Below, piece by piece: positions 44,921 to 53,192 of a stretch of DNA of 64,000 nucleotides. Source of the DNA: CAYYJR01 sp964472305 (GTDB lineage Bacteria > Armatimonadota > Hebobacteria > CAIYQO01). A model generated the notes under the pieces. The model ran no database searches. It was not told where the DNA came from and saw only the letters and a program-made list of their open reading frames with translations. Numbering within the stretch: position 1 is the first letter of the stretch; every line of letters begins with the position of its first letter. Made by a program: the position numbers and the translations under genes. The stretch lies in contig CAYYJR010000019.1 of NCBI GenBank assembly GCA_964472305.1, forward strand, positions 1 to 64,000. The letters run 5' to 3'.

Positions 44921-45740
44921 GCTGATCTTCCATCGGCTCCCGTGGAGGCTCGGGGGTATGCAAGGTGCCCAGCACCAGGGTGAGATCGTCGTCAGCCCGT
45001 TGCTGAATGCGTTCGGAGGCCATAAAGTCGCGCAGGCGCTGCTCGGCCAAATGCATGTCTTCGGTGGAACTGACTGACTGCATCAGCGGGGCAAAAAAAG
45101 CCGGATGCGGCTCGGCGTCCGGCATCTTCAGCGCCAACAATTGCAGGCCGTCGGAGAGGACGCCCAGGCCGGCGACCGGACCGCTCCAATAGCCGAACTG
45201 CGCCGCGGATTGATAATCGGGTGACGTGAAAAAGATCGTCTCATTCACGAATTCGCCGCGTTGCGGCACCGTGACGGGAATAAAGTGCTGGGTGTCGTCC
45301 ATCACCACCGCGGCACCGTCGCCGACCTGCACCGCCACGGCAACCTCCGGGGTAGCGACCAGCACAATGAGGGTGGTGGCCAGTTCGCGGGAGGGGACAT
45401 TGCGTTTCTTCGCCGACACCAGCACCGACTCATGCGCCGTCTGCAGCGCCGCGGCTAGCATGTCGTGCCAGTCGGTTTTTTGCCGCGGCCATTCGTCCTT
45501 CATCAACTCGGAGACCCACTCGACTGCGGCAAGCGCCGCGCGCGCCGAACCGAGTTGCGATAACGAAGCCGAGCCGGCGCCATCGGCCACCGCCACGATG
45601 ACCGCCCCACCGGGCAGCACGCGCCACACATGGCTGTCCTGGCAGGGTTTTTGCTGTTTGACATGCATGATCCCGCGCGCGGAAACACCCGCCACATGCC
45701 AATGCGCTTTGGTTTCGGCGGCTTCGGCCGGCAACCCCAT
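44904..45740 (-). CDS. PP2C-family protein phosphatase of the TerY-P triad
   Basis: 278-residue Mn2+/Mg2+-dependent Ser/Thr phosphatase. The acidic metal ligands appear in KPCQDSHVW (D35), VAVADGAGSA (D53), VGDGAAVV and RADDDLTLV. GVSARGIMHVKQQKPCQDS is typical of the YegK-type phosphatases paired with VWA proteins. It lies 3 nt downstream of the VWA gene and overlaps the kinase start, so the three are a tightly coupled operon. It probably opposes the kinase. Confidence 0.88.
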   Translation of the reverse strand: MGLPAEAAETKAHWHVAGVSARGIMHVKQQKPCQDSHVWRVLPGGAVIVAVADGAGSASLSQLGSARAALAAVEWVSELMKDEWPRQKTDWHDMLAAALQTAHESVLVSAKKRNVPSRELATTLIVLVATPEVAVAVQVGDGAAVVMDDTQHFIPVTVPQRGEFVNETIFFTSPDYQSAAQFGYWSGPVAGLGVLSDGLQLLALKMPDAEPHPAFFAPLMQSVSSTEDMHLAEQRLRDFMASERIQQRADDDLTLVLGTLHTPEPPREPMEDQHAISA

Positions 45741-45743
45741 CGA

Positions 45744-46403
45744 TTATACCTCGGATCGTGGTGGGGGCAGCGGCACTTGCGAATGAACGACCTGCTGGGT
45801 ACTGCGTGATAACCACACGAATAACTCGACGAAATTCAACCCTTCCAGATGCACCGGCGGGCGGGCGGAAATTTCGCGCAGTTTTTCAATATAGGCGCCC
45901 TTGACGGCTACGGAGAAGAACGCAACGCGTTTGCTCTCCTCGTCAACACGCAATTGTTGGATCGCCCGGTCGATGGTGCCTTCCGGTTCGCCTTTCGGCT
46001 TGCCGTCAGTGATCATGAAGACCCAGGGGCGATAATAGGGTACGCCGTGTGCTTTATACACGGCCTTGCGCGCTTCCAGAATCTCCAGCGCTTTCAGGAT
46101 ACCCGTTCCCATCGGGGTCAAGCCCCCGGCCTTCAGCGTCGGCGGCGAAAAGGCGTCGACCGGCAGAAAGTCATGCACGACTTCCACTTCGCCCCCAAAG
46201 GAGATAATGGCCACTTCCACGCGGCGAGCCGCCAATGGGTCTTTCACGAGATCGTCATGAAATGCCACTAAACCCCGGTTTAACGCCTGGATCGCTTCAC
46301 CGCGCATCGATTTGGAGACATCGAGCAACAACACGCATGGACAGCGCGGTTCGGGATTTTCGGCGAATTCAACTGCTTCTTCAACTTTAAGAATGTCGGC
46401 CAT
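45744..46403 (-). CDS. TerY/YegL-like von Willebrand factor A domain protein
   Basis: 219-residue cytoplasmic VWA protein. The MIDAS metal-ion site is complete: DVSKS (28-32), Thr in GGLTPMGTG, and Asp in ITDGKPKGE. This is the TerY/YegL form that occurs with a PP2C phosphatase and kinase. It is first in the operon; AGGGAGGT lies upstream of its ATG. In described systems such VWA proteins act as metal-dependent scaffolds for the phosphorylation pair. Confidence 0.9.
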   Translation of the reverse strand: MADILKVEEAVEFAENPEPRCPCVLLLDVSKSMRGEAIQALNRGLVAFHDDLVKDPLAARRVEVAIISFGGEVEVVHDFLPVDAFSPPTLKAGGLTPMGTGILKALEILEARKAVYKAHGVPYYRPWVFMITDGKPKGEPEGTIDRAIQQLRVDEESKRVAFFSVAVKGAYIEKLREISARPPVHLEGLNFVELFVWLSRSTQQVVHSQVPLPPPRSEV

Positions 46404-46550
46404 AATACCTCCCTTCTATTCCTTAGAACCAGCGGTAGCTCATCACTATGCGACGATTATTTTTCGACGGCTACCATGTGATTCCCTCTTGTCGTCAACA
46501 GCGAATAGCAAGTTTGTACATTTTCGTTACTGTACCCATGCACTGGCATC

Positions 46551-47966
46551 TTAACCCGGCGCATGATCCTGGCGTATGGCACTGGTGACCACGCCGAGCA
46601 AGACGAACGCCGCCCCCACCAGAAAGCCCACCTGAATGCTGTGGAGCAGGGCCACACGCTGCAGCGCCGGCGCGGCATGCTGAAAGGGTTGCGTGCCAGC
46701 CGCCAGCACCGCGCTGCTGATAGCGATGCCAAACGACATGCCCAGGTTGCGCATGATGGCCAGCACCCCGCCGCCCACGCCCAAGTGGGTGCGCGGCACG
46801 CTGCCCATCACCGCGCTGTTGTTCGGCGCTTGAAACAGCCCGGCGCCGATGCCAATGAGCGCCAGCGCCAGGGGAATCAGCGCCACCTGCCCGCTGGCGA
46901 GCATGTACGCCATGCTAAGCAAGCCGGCCGCCACAATAGATTCGCCGGTGACGGCAAGGGCGCGTGTGCCCAGCCGGTCGGACAACGCTCCGCTCAACGG
47001 CGCCAGCACCAGGATGACTACCGGCATGCTGGCCATCACCATCCCCGCCTTCTCGGCGGAATAGCCATACCCGTCGCGCAGCAGCACCGGGGTCAGGAAG
47101 AGCGCGCTGAATTGGCCGATAAAATTCATCATACTGGCCAGATTGGCACCGACAAAGACCGGATGGGCGAACAGCGACAGTTCCAGCATCGGCTCGGGGT
47201 GGCGGCGCTCCACCTGAAAAAAGGCGAAGCCGGCCCCCAGGGACAACACGAACATGCCCACTGTCAAAGGCGAATGCCATCCCCAATCCTTGCCCAGCGT
47301 AATGGCCAGCAGCAACGCGCCCAACATAATCACCGCCAGCAGCGCGCCCAGCCAATCGATGCGGTGGCTGTTGCCGGGATTCAACGGCGGCAGCATGCGC
47401 CGGCACCACAACCCGCCGACCAGGCCGATGGGCAGGTTGATGAAAAAGATCAGGCGCCAGTCGCCGAAGTGGATTAACCAGCCACCCAGCACCGGACCGA
47501 GCACCAACCCGAAGGCGATGCCCATGCCGACGATGCCCAGCGCACGCCCGCGTTCCTGTGGGGGGAAGAGCGCGGTGGCGATGCCGGAGCTAAGTGCCAT
47601 CATCATGCACGCACCCAGGCCTTGCACCGCGCGCGCGGCGACCAGCCAGTTCAACGTCGGCGCCATCCCGCACAAGGCGGAGGCGGTGGTGAAGATCACC
47701 ACGCCGGCGAGGAACAGGCGGCGAAAGCCCCACAGGTCGCCCAGCCGGCCCATCACCAGGATCAGGCTGCCGATCACCAGCAGGTAGATCAGCGGCACCC
47801 ACGCCACCAGCGCGAGTTGATCCTGCGCGAGATGAAAATAGCTGCGCAGCGAGGGAATGGCGATGTTGAGTGCGCTGCCGTCGATCGGCGTCATGATAAG
47901 CACGATGATGACGGCAGTGAGAATCCACCAGCGGTTCGGATGTGGCAGTGTCGGTGTCAAGGTCAT
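46551..47966 (-). CDS. MFS transporter, DHA2 (EmrB/QacA) family
   Basis: 471 residues with 14 predicted helices. Motif A appears as GRLGDLWGFRRLF, motif C as GLVLGPVLGGWLI, and the first helix carries the acidic DGSALNIAIPSL typical of drug:H+ antiporter-2 proteins. Likely exports a toxic or signalling compound; substrate unknown. It seems monocistronic, and no adjacent TetR/MarR regulator is seen. Confidence 0.9.
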   Translation of the reverse strand: MTLTPTLPHPNRWWILTAVIIVLIMTPIDGSALNIAIPSLRSYFHLAQDQLALVAWVPLIYLLVIGSLILVMGRLGDLWGFRRLFLAGVVIFTTASALCGMAPTLNWLVAARAVQGLGACMMMALSSGIATALFPPQERGRALGIVGMGIAFGLVLGPVLGGWLIHFGDWRLIFFINLPIGLVGGLWCRRMLPPLNPGNSHRIDWLGALLAVIMLGALLLAITLGKDWGWHSPLTVGMFVLSLGAGFAFFQVERRHPEPMLELSLFAHPVFVGANLASMMNFIGQFSALFLTPVLLRDGYGYSAEKAGMVMASMPVVILVLAPLSGALSDRLGTRALAVTGESIVAAGLLSMAYMLASGQVALIPLALALIGIGAGLFQAPNNSAVMGSVPRTHLGVGGGVLAIMRNLGMSFGIAISSAVLAAGTQPFQHAAPALQRVALLHSIQVGFLVGAAFVLLGVVTSAIRQDHAPG

Positions 47967-48038
47967 TGCAGGCAGTATAGCATAAAGCCCGAGAGGGGGA
48001 CGAGGAGGGGAGCGGATGGGATCCGCCCCCCTGGGCCA

Positions 48039-49139
48039 TTATAACACGCGCACCAGATTCTGATACCAGGCGCTGATCACGCGGACGTAGTTACGTGTCT
48101 CGCGGAACGGCGGAATGCCGCCGAAGCGCACCACGTTGCCCGGACCGGCGTTATATGCTGCCAGCGCCCTGGCGACATCCCCGCCGAACTTCTTCAACTG
48201 CGCCGCCAGGTAGCGCACGGTACCGTCGATGTTCTGCGTGATATCGAAGGCGTTGCGCACACCCAGCAAGGCGGCGGTGCCCGGCATCAGTTGTCCCAAG
48301 CCGCGCGCGCCCACCGGCGAGACTGCCCGCGGATTGAAGCGGGATTCCTGGGCGATCAACGCCAGCACCAGCCGGGGATCGACGCCGTAGCGTTCGCTCT
48401 TCGCCACCACGGTGCGGGCAATCTGGGTCGCCAGCGCCGTGCTGATGCCGCGGTTGATCTGCCGGATCTTGCTGACATAGACATTCAATTGCATCTGCGC
48501 ACTCGTTGCGGATCGTGCCGCGGGTTTCGGCGTCACCGCCGATTTTGCCGCGGAGCGTGTTGCCGGTGCCGGTTTTGCGACCGGCACGGCCGCGGGTGTG
48601 CGGCGCGCTTTTTTCCGTTGACGCGACCGTTGCCGTCTGGTCGCCGGCGCGGAAGAGGGTGCCGCTGCTGGCGTGGTGATCGCCGGAGGCACGGTCGCTG
48701 CCGGGTCGGTTACCGGCGGGGCGGCCGGGACGGGTGTCGGGTCGATGACCGGGATGGCCGGTTGGTCGGCTCCGGTCACCGCCAGCGCCGTCAGCGCCGC
48801 GTTGGCATCAATACGCGCCAGCACGCGAAGCCGGCGACCCGGCACCAGGTCGGGATCAGTCATCGCCGTCGTGATATCAAATTGCTGATTCGGGTGCACC
48901 TGCAGTTGAAATCCGTGATGGTCCGTGTCGATAATAATGTGACTCACCACCCCCTCCAACTCGACCACCTGGCCGGCATGGCCGGTCAATTGCGTCGCCA
49001 GTTGCGTGGTGGAATCCAGCGGCAGCACCGATTGCTGCGCGCGTTGCGTGAGATAGTCCGCGCTGGGGGCGGCAACAGCCAGGGTGCCGGTCAGCACCAC
49101 GCCCATCACCGCGGCCAGGATGACGTGTCGAAAACGCAC
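48039..49139 (-). CDS. Lytic transglycosylase (SLT domain) with N-terminal OB-like domain
   Basis: 366-residue exported peptidoglycan hydrolase. Signal peptide 1-24; residues about 55-123 look like a small beta-barrel (VELEGVVSHIIIDTDHHG); 125-210 is a long Ala/Pro/Arg-rich linker. The SLT goose-lysozyme fold follows with E265 in QESRFNPRAVSPVGARG, then GLGQLMPGTAALLG and AYNAGPGNV. It cleaves glycan strands to anhydromuropeptides in the envelope. The basic linker may bind wall polymers. Confidence 0.9.
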   Translation of the reverse strand: MRFRHVILAAVMGVVLTGTLAVAAPSADYLTQRAQQSVLPLDSTTQLATQLTGHAGQVVELEGVVSHIIIDTDHHGFQLQVHPNQQFDITTAMTDPDLVPGRRLRVLARIDANAALTALAVTGADQPAIPVIDPTPVPAAPPVTDPAATVPPAITTPAAAPSSAPATRRQRSRQRKKARRTPAAVPVAKPAPATRSAAKSAVTPKPAARSATSAQMQLNVYVSKIRQINRGISTALATQIARTVVAKSERYGVDPRLVLALIAQESRFNPRAVSPVGARGLGQLMPGTAALLGVRNAFDITQNIDGTVRYLAAQLKKFGGDVARALAAYNAGPGNVVRFGGIPPFRETRNYVRVISAWYQNLVRVL

Positions 49140-49508
49140 GATATCGGTCTCTCCTTACGTGAAAATGATTGGTGCGCCGTCCCGCTGCCGCCGATCGGCA
49201 GGTATTCGGGGCGGGCAGACGCGCAAAATGGTATGGCAGAAGGGGGGGACCGTCTGTATGTCGCTGCGGAGGAAGAAGCTGTCTGTTCTCATCCGGGAAC
49301 ACTGTAATCCGTTCCCACATCGAAAAGCGCCTAACCATTTCGGCGCGCTAATGGGAAAATCGCATCACGCCGGCGCCGACTCGTGCGCCTTTGCCAATGA
49401 TGTGCGGGAGCACCCACTTACATGCGCCCTCTTGCCAATCGGCAGTGAGATTGTTATGCTGCAACTGCATTCGTATACTGACCGTGTTCACGGGGAAAGG
49501 AGTGTGCC
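49140..49508. other. Divergent intergenic region
   Basis: Separates the lytic transglycosylase and prepilin genes. Apart from the rightward promoter pair near its right end, no gene or RNA is recognised; short frames in it look like noise. Confidence 0.5.
49432..49479 (+). promoter_or_regulatory. Overlapping tandem promoters for the prepilin gene
   Basis: TTGCCA (49432-49437) with TATGCT (49455-49460), and TTGTTA (49451-49456) with TATACT (49474-49479); both pairs have 17-nt spacing. The start codon follows 29 nt later, after GGGGAAAGGAG. Confidence 0.55.
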
Positions 49509-50402
49509 ATGTCGCAGATCACCGCGAAGTCCGGCGCTGGATGGCGCAAAGCGGCGGCGTTTACGATGATCGAATTGCTGGTGGTCATCGCCATCGTCGC
49601 CGTGTTGGTCGCCATTCTGCTGCCGGTCATCGCCAAAGCGCGCGAGAAGGGGCGGCAGACGCAGTGCATGAGCAATCAGCACCAGATTCACCTGGCGCTG
49701 ATGATGACGCTGCAGGACAACCAGGATTCGTTCCCCGCACCGGAAAACTGGTATAAAGAAACCAGCGCGAATCTGAATTCGCCCACCGTTTTCAACTGCC
49801 CCAGCACAACGCGCACCGGCAGCGCGGGCACGCCCGATTTCGGGATGAATCAGTATCTGGGCGATCTCGCGATGGGTGCCATCGAAAGCCCCACGACCAT
49901 TGTGATGACCGCCGACGCGCATCAGGAGTTGCTGGCAAGCGCGAGCGATGTCGATATGGAGCGGCATCACCATGGCTACATCGCCTCATTCGTGGATGGT
50001 CACCAGCAATATCTCCTTACCGGCGGCGTGTCGGTGATTTATGCCAGCGGCGACGAAGGCACGCTGTTGTCCTTCGCCGCGGAGAATGTACCCATCACGT
50101 TTACCGACAGCTCCACCGCCAGCGGTAAAAACGATTCGACCGCGGAAGGCGGCGCCGTCCTGTTGACGAACAGCGGCACGACCGACCTTATTGCGAAAGT
50201 GGCGGTCAGCGGGGGCACGACCCCACCCGCCACGGGACTGAATCCCGCAACGGCGAATCTCACCATTCACGCGGGGAAAAGCAAGGCTTTCGCGCTCTTC
50301 TGTTCTACCGATGCGTCGGAGAAAAAGGTCGATACCACGTATACTTTCGGCGAGGGATCGCATACCGTCACCGTCATGGTGCCGGCACCCAAAGCGGAGT
50401 AG
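49509..50402 (+). CDS. Prepilin-type N-terminal domain protein with H-x9-DG signature (long)
   Basis: 297 residues. Type IV pilin-like leader: AAFTMIELLVVIAIVAVLVA, with Glu at the +5 position; the residue before Phe is Ala rather than the usual Gly. AREKGRQTQCMSNQHQIHLA continues the N-terminal helix. The H-x9-DG motif appears as HHGYIASFVDGHQQYL. After it come about 130 more residues, Ser/Thr/Gly-rich beta-type, beyond the usual end of this family. Probably a surface or pseudopilus component. It is followed after 30 nt by an ABC-2 permease gene. Confidence 0.85.
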   Translation: MSQITAKSGAGWRKAAAFTMIELLVVIAIVAVLVAILLPVIAKAREKGRQTQCMSNQHQIHLALMMTLQDNQDSFPAPENWYKETSANLNSPTVFNCPSTTRTGSAGTPDFGMNQYLGDLAMGAIESPTTIVMTADAHQELLASASDVDMERHHHGYIASFVDGHQQYLLTGGVSVIYASGDEGTLLSFAAENVPITFTDSSTASGKNDSTAEGGAVLLTNSGTTDLIAKVAVSGGTTPPATGLNPATANLTIHAGKSKAFALFCSTDASEKKVDTTYTFGEGSHTVTVMVPAPKAE

Positions 50403-50432
50403 CCGTGCCGTGATGGATCGGGGAGGATACCG

Positions 50433-51512
50433 ATGACCGTCAATCTGCCACTCGCACTCGCGCGCTTGGGCGCCATCATATCACTGCCGGTGTTGATGAA
50501 AGAAATGCGCTCGCGCATGCGGGGGTTGCGTGCGCCGTTGCTGCTCTTTGTCGCCACCGGACTGTCAATCACCGTAGGCCTGCTGATCATCGCGCCGCAA
50601 TGGGATAACATGGCGTCCGATTCGAGCAGCATGAACAGCACGTTGAGCGAGATCGGCAGGACGCTGTTCATCGGATTGACCATTCTGGAAGCGATCCTGT
50701 GCGCGCTCATCGCCCCGGCGCTCACCGCGGGATCGGTATCCATCGAACGCGAGCAGCAGACGCTCGATCTGTTATTGCTCACCCGGCTGTCTGACACCAA
50801 TATCCTGCTGGGCAAGCTCCTTTCGTCGCTAAGCTTCGCGCTCATGGTGCTGCTGTGCGCGCTGCCGGTCGCCGCCATCTCCTTCCTGCTGGGTGGGGTT
50901 GATCCCGCGCAGTTCGGCTGGTCGCTGGCGTTGATCGCGGCAACGGTGGTCCTGTTCGGCGCCATCGGCCTGTACTGCTCGGTGCGCTATCCGAAAACCT
51001 CCACCGCGGTGGCCATCGCCTATTGTGCGTGTCTGGTCTGGCTGGCGCTGGTGCCTTGTTTCTGGGGCCTGTTCATGGCTTTCCACGACATGTCGTCCAG
51101 CACCACCGAGCGCACGGTGTTTGTCGTGATCGTGTCAATCCTCTCCGCCACCCTTGCGCTTATCCCTACGACCCTGCTCTCCGTGGTCATCTCCGTCGCC
51201 ATCCGCCGTGAGGTGTTGCGCTGGGTGAACATCACGCTGTGGGCGCTCAACACCGGCGCCGGCATCATCCTGTTGCTGCGTTACCCCCAACCGGTGTATG
51301 ATTTCATTAGCGGATCGCCCATCGTCATGATCGGCAATCCAATCGTCGGATTGGCGGCGATACTGATTGGCGATGACTTTTTTGGCAGCAGCGGCCCTAT
51401 GCTCGCGCACCTGTTCGTCCCGCTCACGGTCGGGCTGATCGCGCTGGGCGCCTGGGTGGTGATCGTACTGGCTGTAGGTGAATTCAAGCGCCAACGGCGG
51501 AAAAAAGTGTGA
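50433..51512 (+). CDS. ABC-2 type transporter permease
   Basis: 359-residue membrane protein with several helices. It contains the ABC-2/NatB-like pattern PALTAGSVSIEREQQTLDLL followed by LLTRLSDTNILLGKLLSS, typical of permeases that pair with a separate ATPase. No ABC ATPase gene is adjacent, so the partner must be encoded elsewhere. The start follows GGGGAGGAT. Its position between two prepilin-type genes suggests one expression unit but not necessarily one function. Confidence 0.85.
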   Translation: MTVNLPLALARLGAIISLPVLMKEMRSRMRGLRAPLLLFVATGLSITVGLLIIAPQWDNMASDSSSMNSTLSEIGRTLFIGLTILEAILCALIAPALTAGSVSIEREQQTLDLLLLTRLSDTNILLGKLLSSLSFALMVLLCALPVAAISFLLGGVDPAQFGWSLALIAATVVLFGAIGLYCSVRYPKTSTAVAIAYCACLVWLALVPCFWGLFMAFHDMSSSTTERTVFVVIVSILSATLALIPTTLLSVVISVAIRREVLRWVNITLWALNTGAGIILLLRYPQPVYDFISGSPIVMIGNPIVGLAAILIGDDFFGSSGPMLAHLFVPLTVGLIALGAWVVIVLAVGEFKRQRRKKV

Positions 51513-51636
51513 TGCCGGTGGGCGGGGAACCGCACCCGGCATTCAATCTGTATTCGATATTATCACGATTGGACGGTAACGCACCGGCTGCCCAGAGACA
51601 CTTTTGAGTCCTTGCACAGGGGAGAGAGCGGAACAT

Positions 51637-52155
51637 ATGCGTATTATCGCACGCCACGGCACACAGCACAGCCCTGCCCGTGGGTTTTTCGGTTTTAGTC
51701 TGGTCGAGATGCTGGTCGTGGTGTCGATTATCGCCATCTTGCTGTACCTGTTGTCGCCCATGCTGGCGAAAGCGCGTGAGAAAATGCGTCAGACCTCCTG
51801 CTTGAGCAACCAGCGCCAGCTTGCCATGGGTATCACCATGGAACTGAAGGACGCCAGCGAGCGCTTCCCCGAAGCGGATGTCGTGTGGACCAACCCAGCG
51901 CCGGATCCGCGCCTGCTGAGCTGCCCGACGAAAGACGACATGCCCAATGGGTATGCGTATAACGGCGCGCTGTCCGGATTGCCGCTGTCGCGCGTCGACT
52001 CGCCCACCACCACCATCCTCACCGGCGACGCGTCCAGCGCTGCCGCCGCCAGTGGCAATGTCGCTGCTACCCCGGGGGATTACGACCCTCGCCACAATGG
52101 CGGCTACATCGCCAGCTTCGTGGATGGGCATGTCAAGTTGATCGCGAAACCGTGA
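51637..52155 (+). CDS. Prepilin-type N-terminal domain protein with C-terminal H-x9-DG signature
   Basis: 172 residues. The leader ends RGFFG before FSLVEMLVVVSIIAIL (Glu at +5), followed by AREKMRQTSCLSNQRQLAMG. The H-x9-DG motif RHNGGYIASFVDGHVKLIAK lies at the extreme C-terminus, the usual layout. Paralogue of the protein at 49509. ATG 51637 was chosen, preceded by GGGGAGAGAG; an upstream TTG at 51604 is in frame but unlikely. Confidence 0.85.
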   Translation: MRIIARHGTQHSPARGFFGFSLVEMLVVVSIIAILLYLLSPMLAKAREKMRQTSCLSNQRQLAMGITMELKDASERFPEADVVWTNPAPDPRLLSCPTKDDMPNGYAYNGALSGLPLSRVDSPTTTILTGDASSAAAASGNVAATPGDYDPRHNGGYIASFVDGHVKLIAKP

Positions 52156-52204
52156 GATCGCCTCTGTGCATGCCCCGAAGCCATCACCGGAGATAGGCCC
52201 CATT

Positions 52205-52239
52205 AAAAAACCCCTCCCCGATCGCGTCGGGGAGGGGTT
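52205..52239 (-). terminator. Intrinsic terminator of the sugar-isomerase-like gene
   Basis: A perfect 13-bp stem (52209-52221 with 52227-52239) with a 5-nt loop. On the minus strand it is followed by six Ts (A-run at 52205-52210). It is 23 nt past the stop of the leftward gene and may also end the rightward prepilin transcript. Confidence 0.9.
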
Positions 52240-52261
52240 GTCATTGCTGCGCGCGCCCGCG

Positions 52262-53059
52262 TTACGCCGGCAGACACGATTCCACGTATTCGCGCATGAC
52301 GCGATAGACTTCGGTCAGCGGTGGTTGGAATTTGCCCAACAGACCGGGGTTGTCCTCCACCGAGATGCGGCCATCGTAGCCGGCGCGGGCGAGGGTGGCG
52401 AGGAAGTTGGGAAAATCGTAGACGGGCCCGTTGTCGGTGCCGGTGGCGGGCAGGCACGGGGTGGCCGTGTGAATGTGCGCTAATCGCGGGCCGGCTGCTA
52501 CCATGTGCTCGAATGGCTCGCCTTCCCATGTGATATGATACAGGTCAGTGAGCAGGCGCACGTTGGGATGATTGATCGTATCGACGTAGGTGATGCCCTG
52601 GTCGGTGCGATTGAAGAAGTTGCACCCGCGTTTCAGCAGCGGCTCCAACGTGATGGTCATGCCGTATTTTGCCGCGGTCTGTCCCGCCAGGCGGGCCGCT
52701 TCCACAAACTGCTCCCGCGCGCGCTCCACGGGAAAGCCGTCGGGAATTGTCCGCGCGCCACCGCTGCCGAACACCATGATCGATGCGCCGACTTCCGACG
52801 CGCGGCGCAGCACGGTGTCCATATGGCGTCCCACCGCCGGCAAGTCCACCTCGGGGCCGGTCACCTTCAAGTGCGCGGGGAGAAAGCAGTTGAAGGCTTC
52901 CACGCGGATCGGCGCGGCGAGCAACCGCGCGCGGATGGGCGCGAAGGCAGCATCGTCCTGGTCGAACATCAGGCTCGCGGCGGCCATTTCCGCAAACGCA
53001 TAGCCGGCAGCGTATGCATCATCAAGCAGGTCGGGGTTGGTACAGATCCCAATACGCAT
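52262..53059 (-). CDS. Sugar phosphate isomerase/epimerase-like TIM-barrel protein
   Basis: 265 residues of the xylose-isomerase-like TIM-barrel superfamily (AP_endonuc_2). MRIGICTNPDLLDDAYAAGY starts the first strand, with metal-site-type residues in ITLEPLL, LLTDLYHI, AHIHTA and GRISVEDNPG. Substrate cannot be stated; relatives include hydroxypyruvate isomerase and inosose or tagatose epimerases. The start at 53059 has GGAGG about 10 nt upstream; a longer frame to 53110 lacks support. Single-gene unit with its own terminator. Confidence 0.8.
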   Translation of the reverse strand: MRIGICTNPDLLDDAYAAGYAFAEMAAASLMFDQDDAAFAPIRARLLAAPIRVEAFNCFLPAHLKVTGPEVDLPAVGRHMDTVLRRASEVGASIMVFGSGGARTIPDGFPVERAREQFVEAARLAGQTAAKYGMTITLEPLLKRGCNFFNRTDQGITYVDTINHPNVRLLTDLYHITWEGEPFEHMVAAGPRLAHIHTATPCLPATGTDNGPVYDFPNFLATLARAGYDGRISVEDNPGLLGKFQPPLTEVYRVMREYVESCLPA

Positions 53060-53192
53060 GGCAAGCAGTCCTCCGGGCCATACCATACCCCTCCCCCCGA
53101 CCCTTGTCAAGGCATGGATGGTGTGTTTTGCGTGCGAAGTGCAGCCCGGCTGCCGCGCGCATCATCCATAGGCCGGATGACAATCGGCGTGG

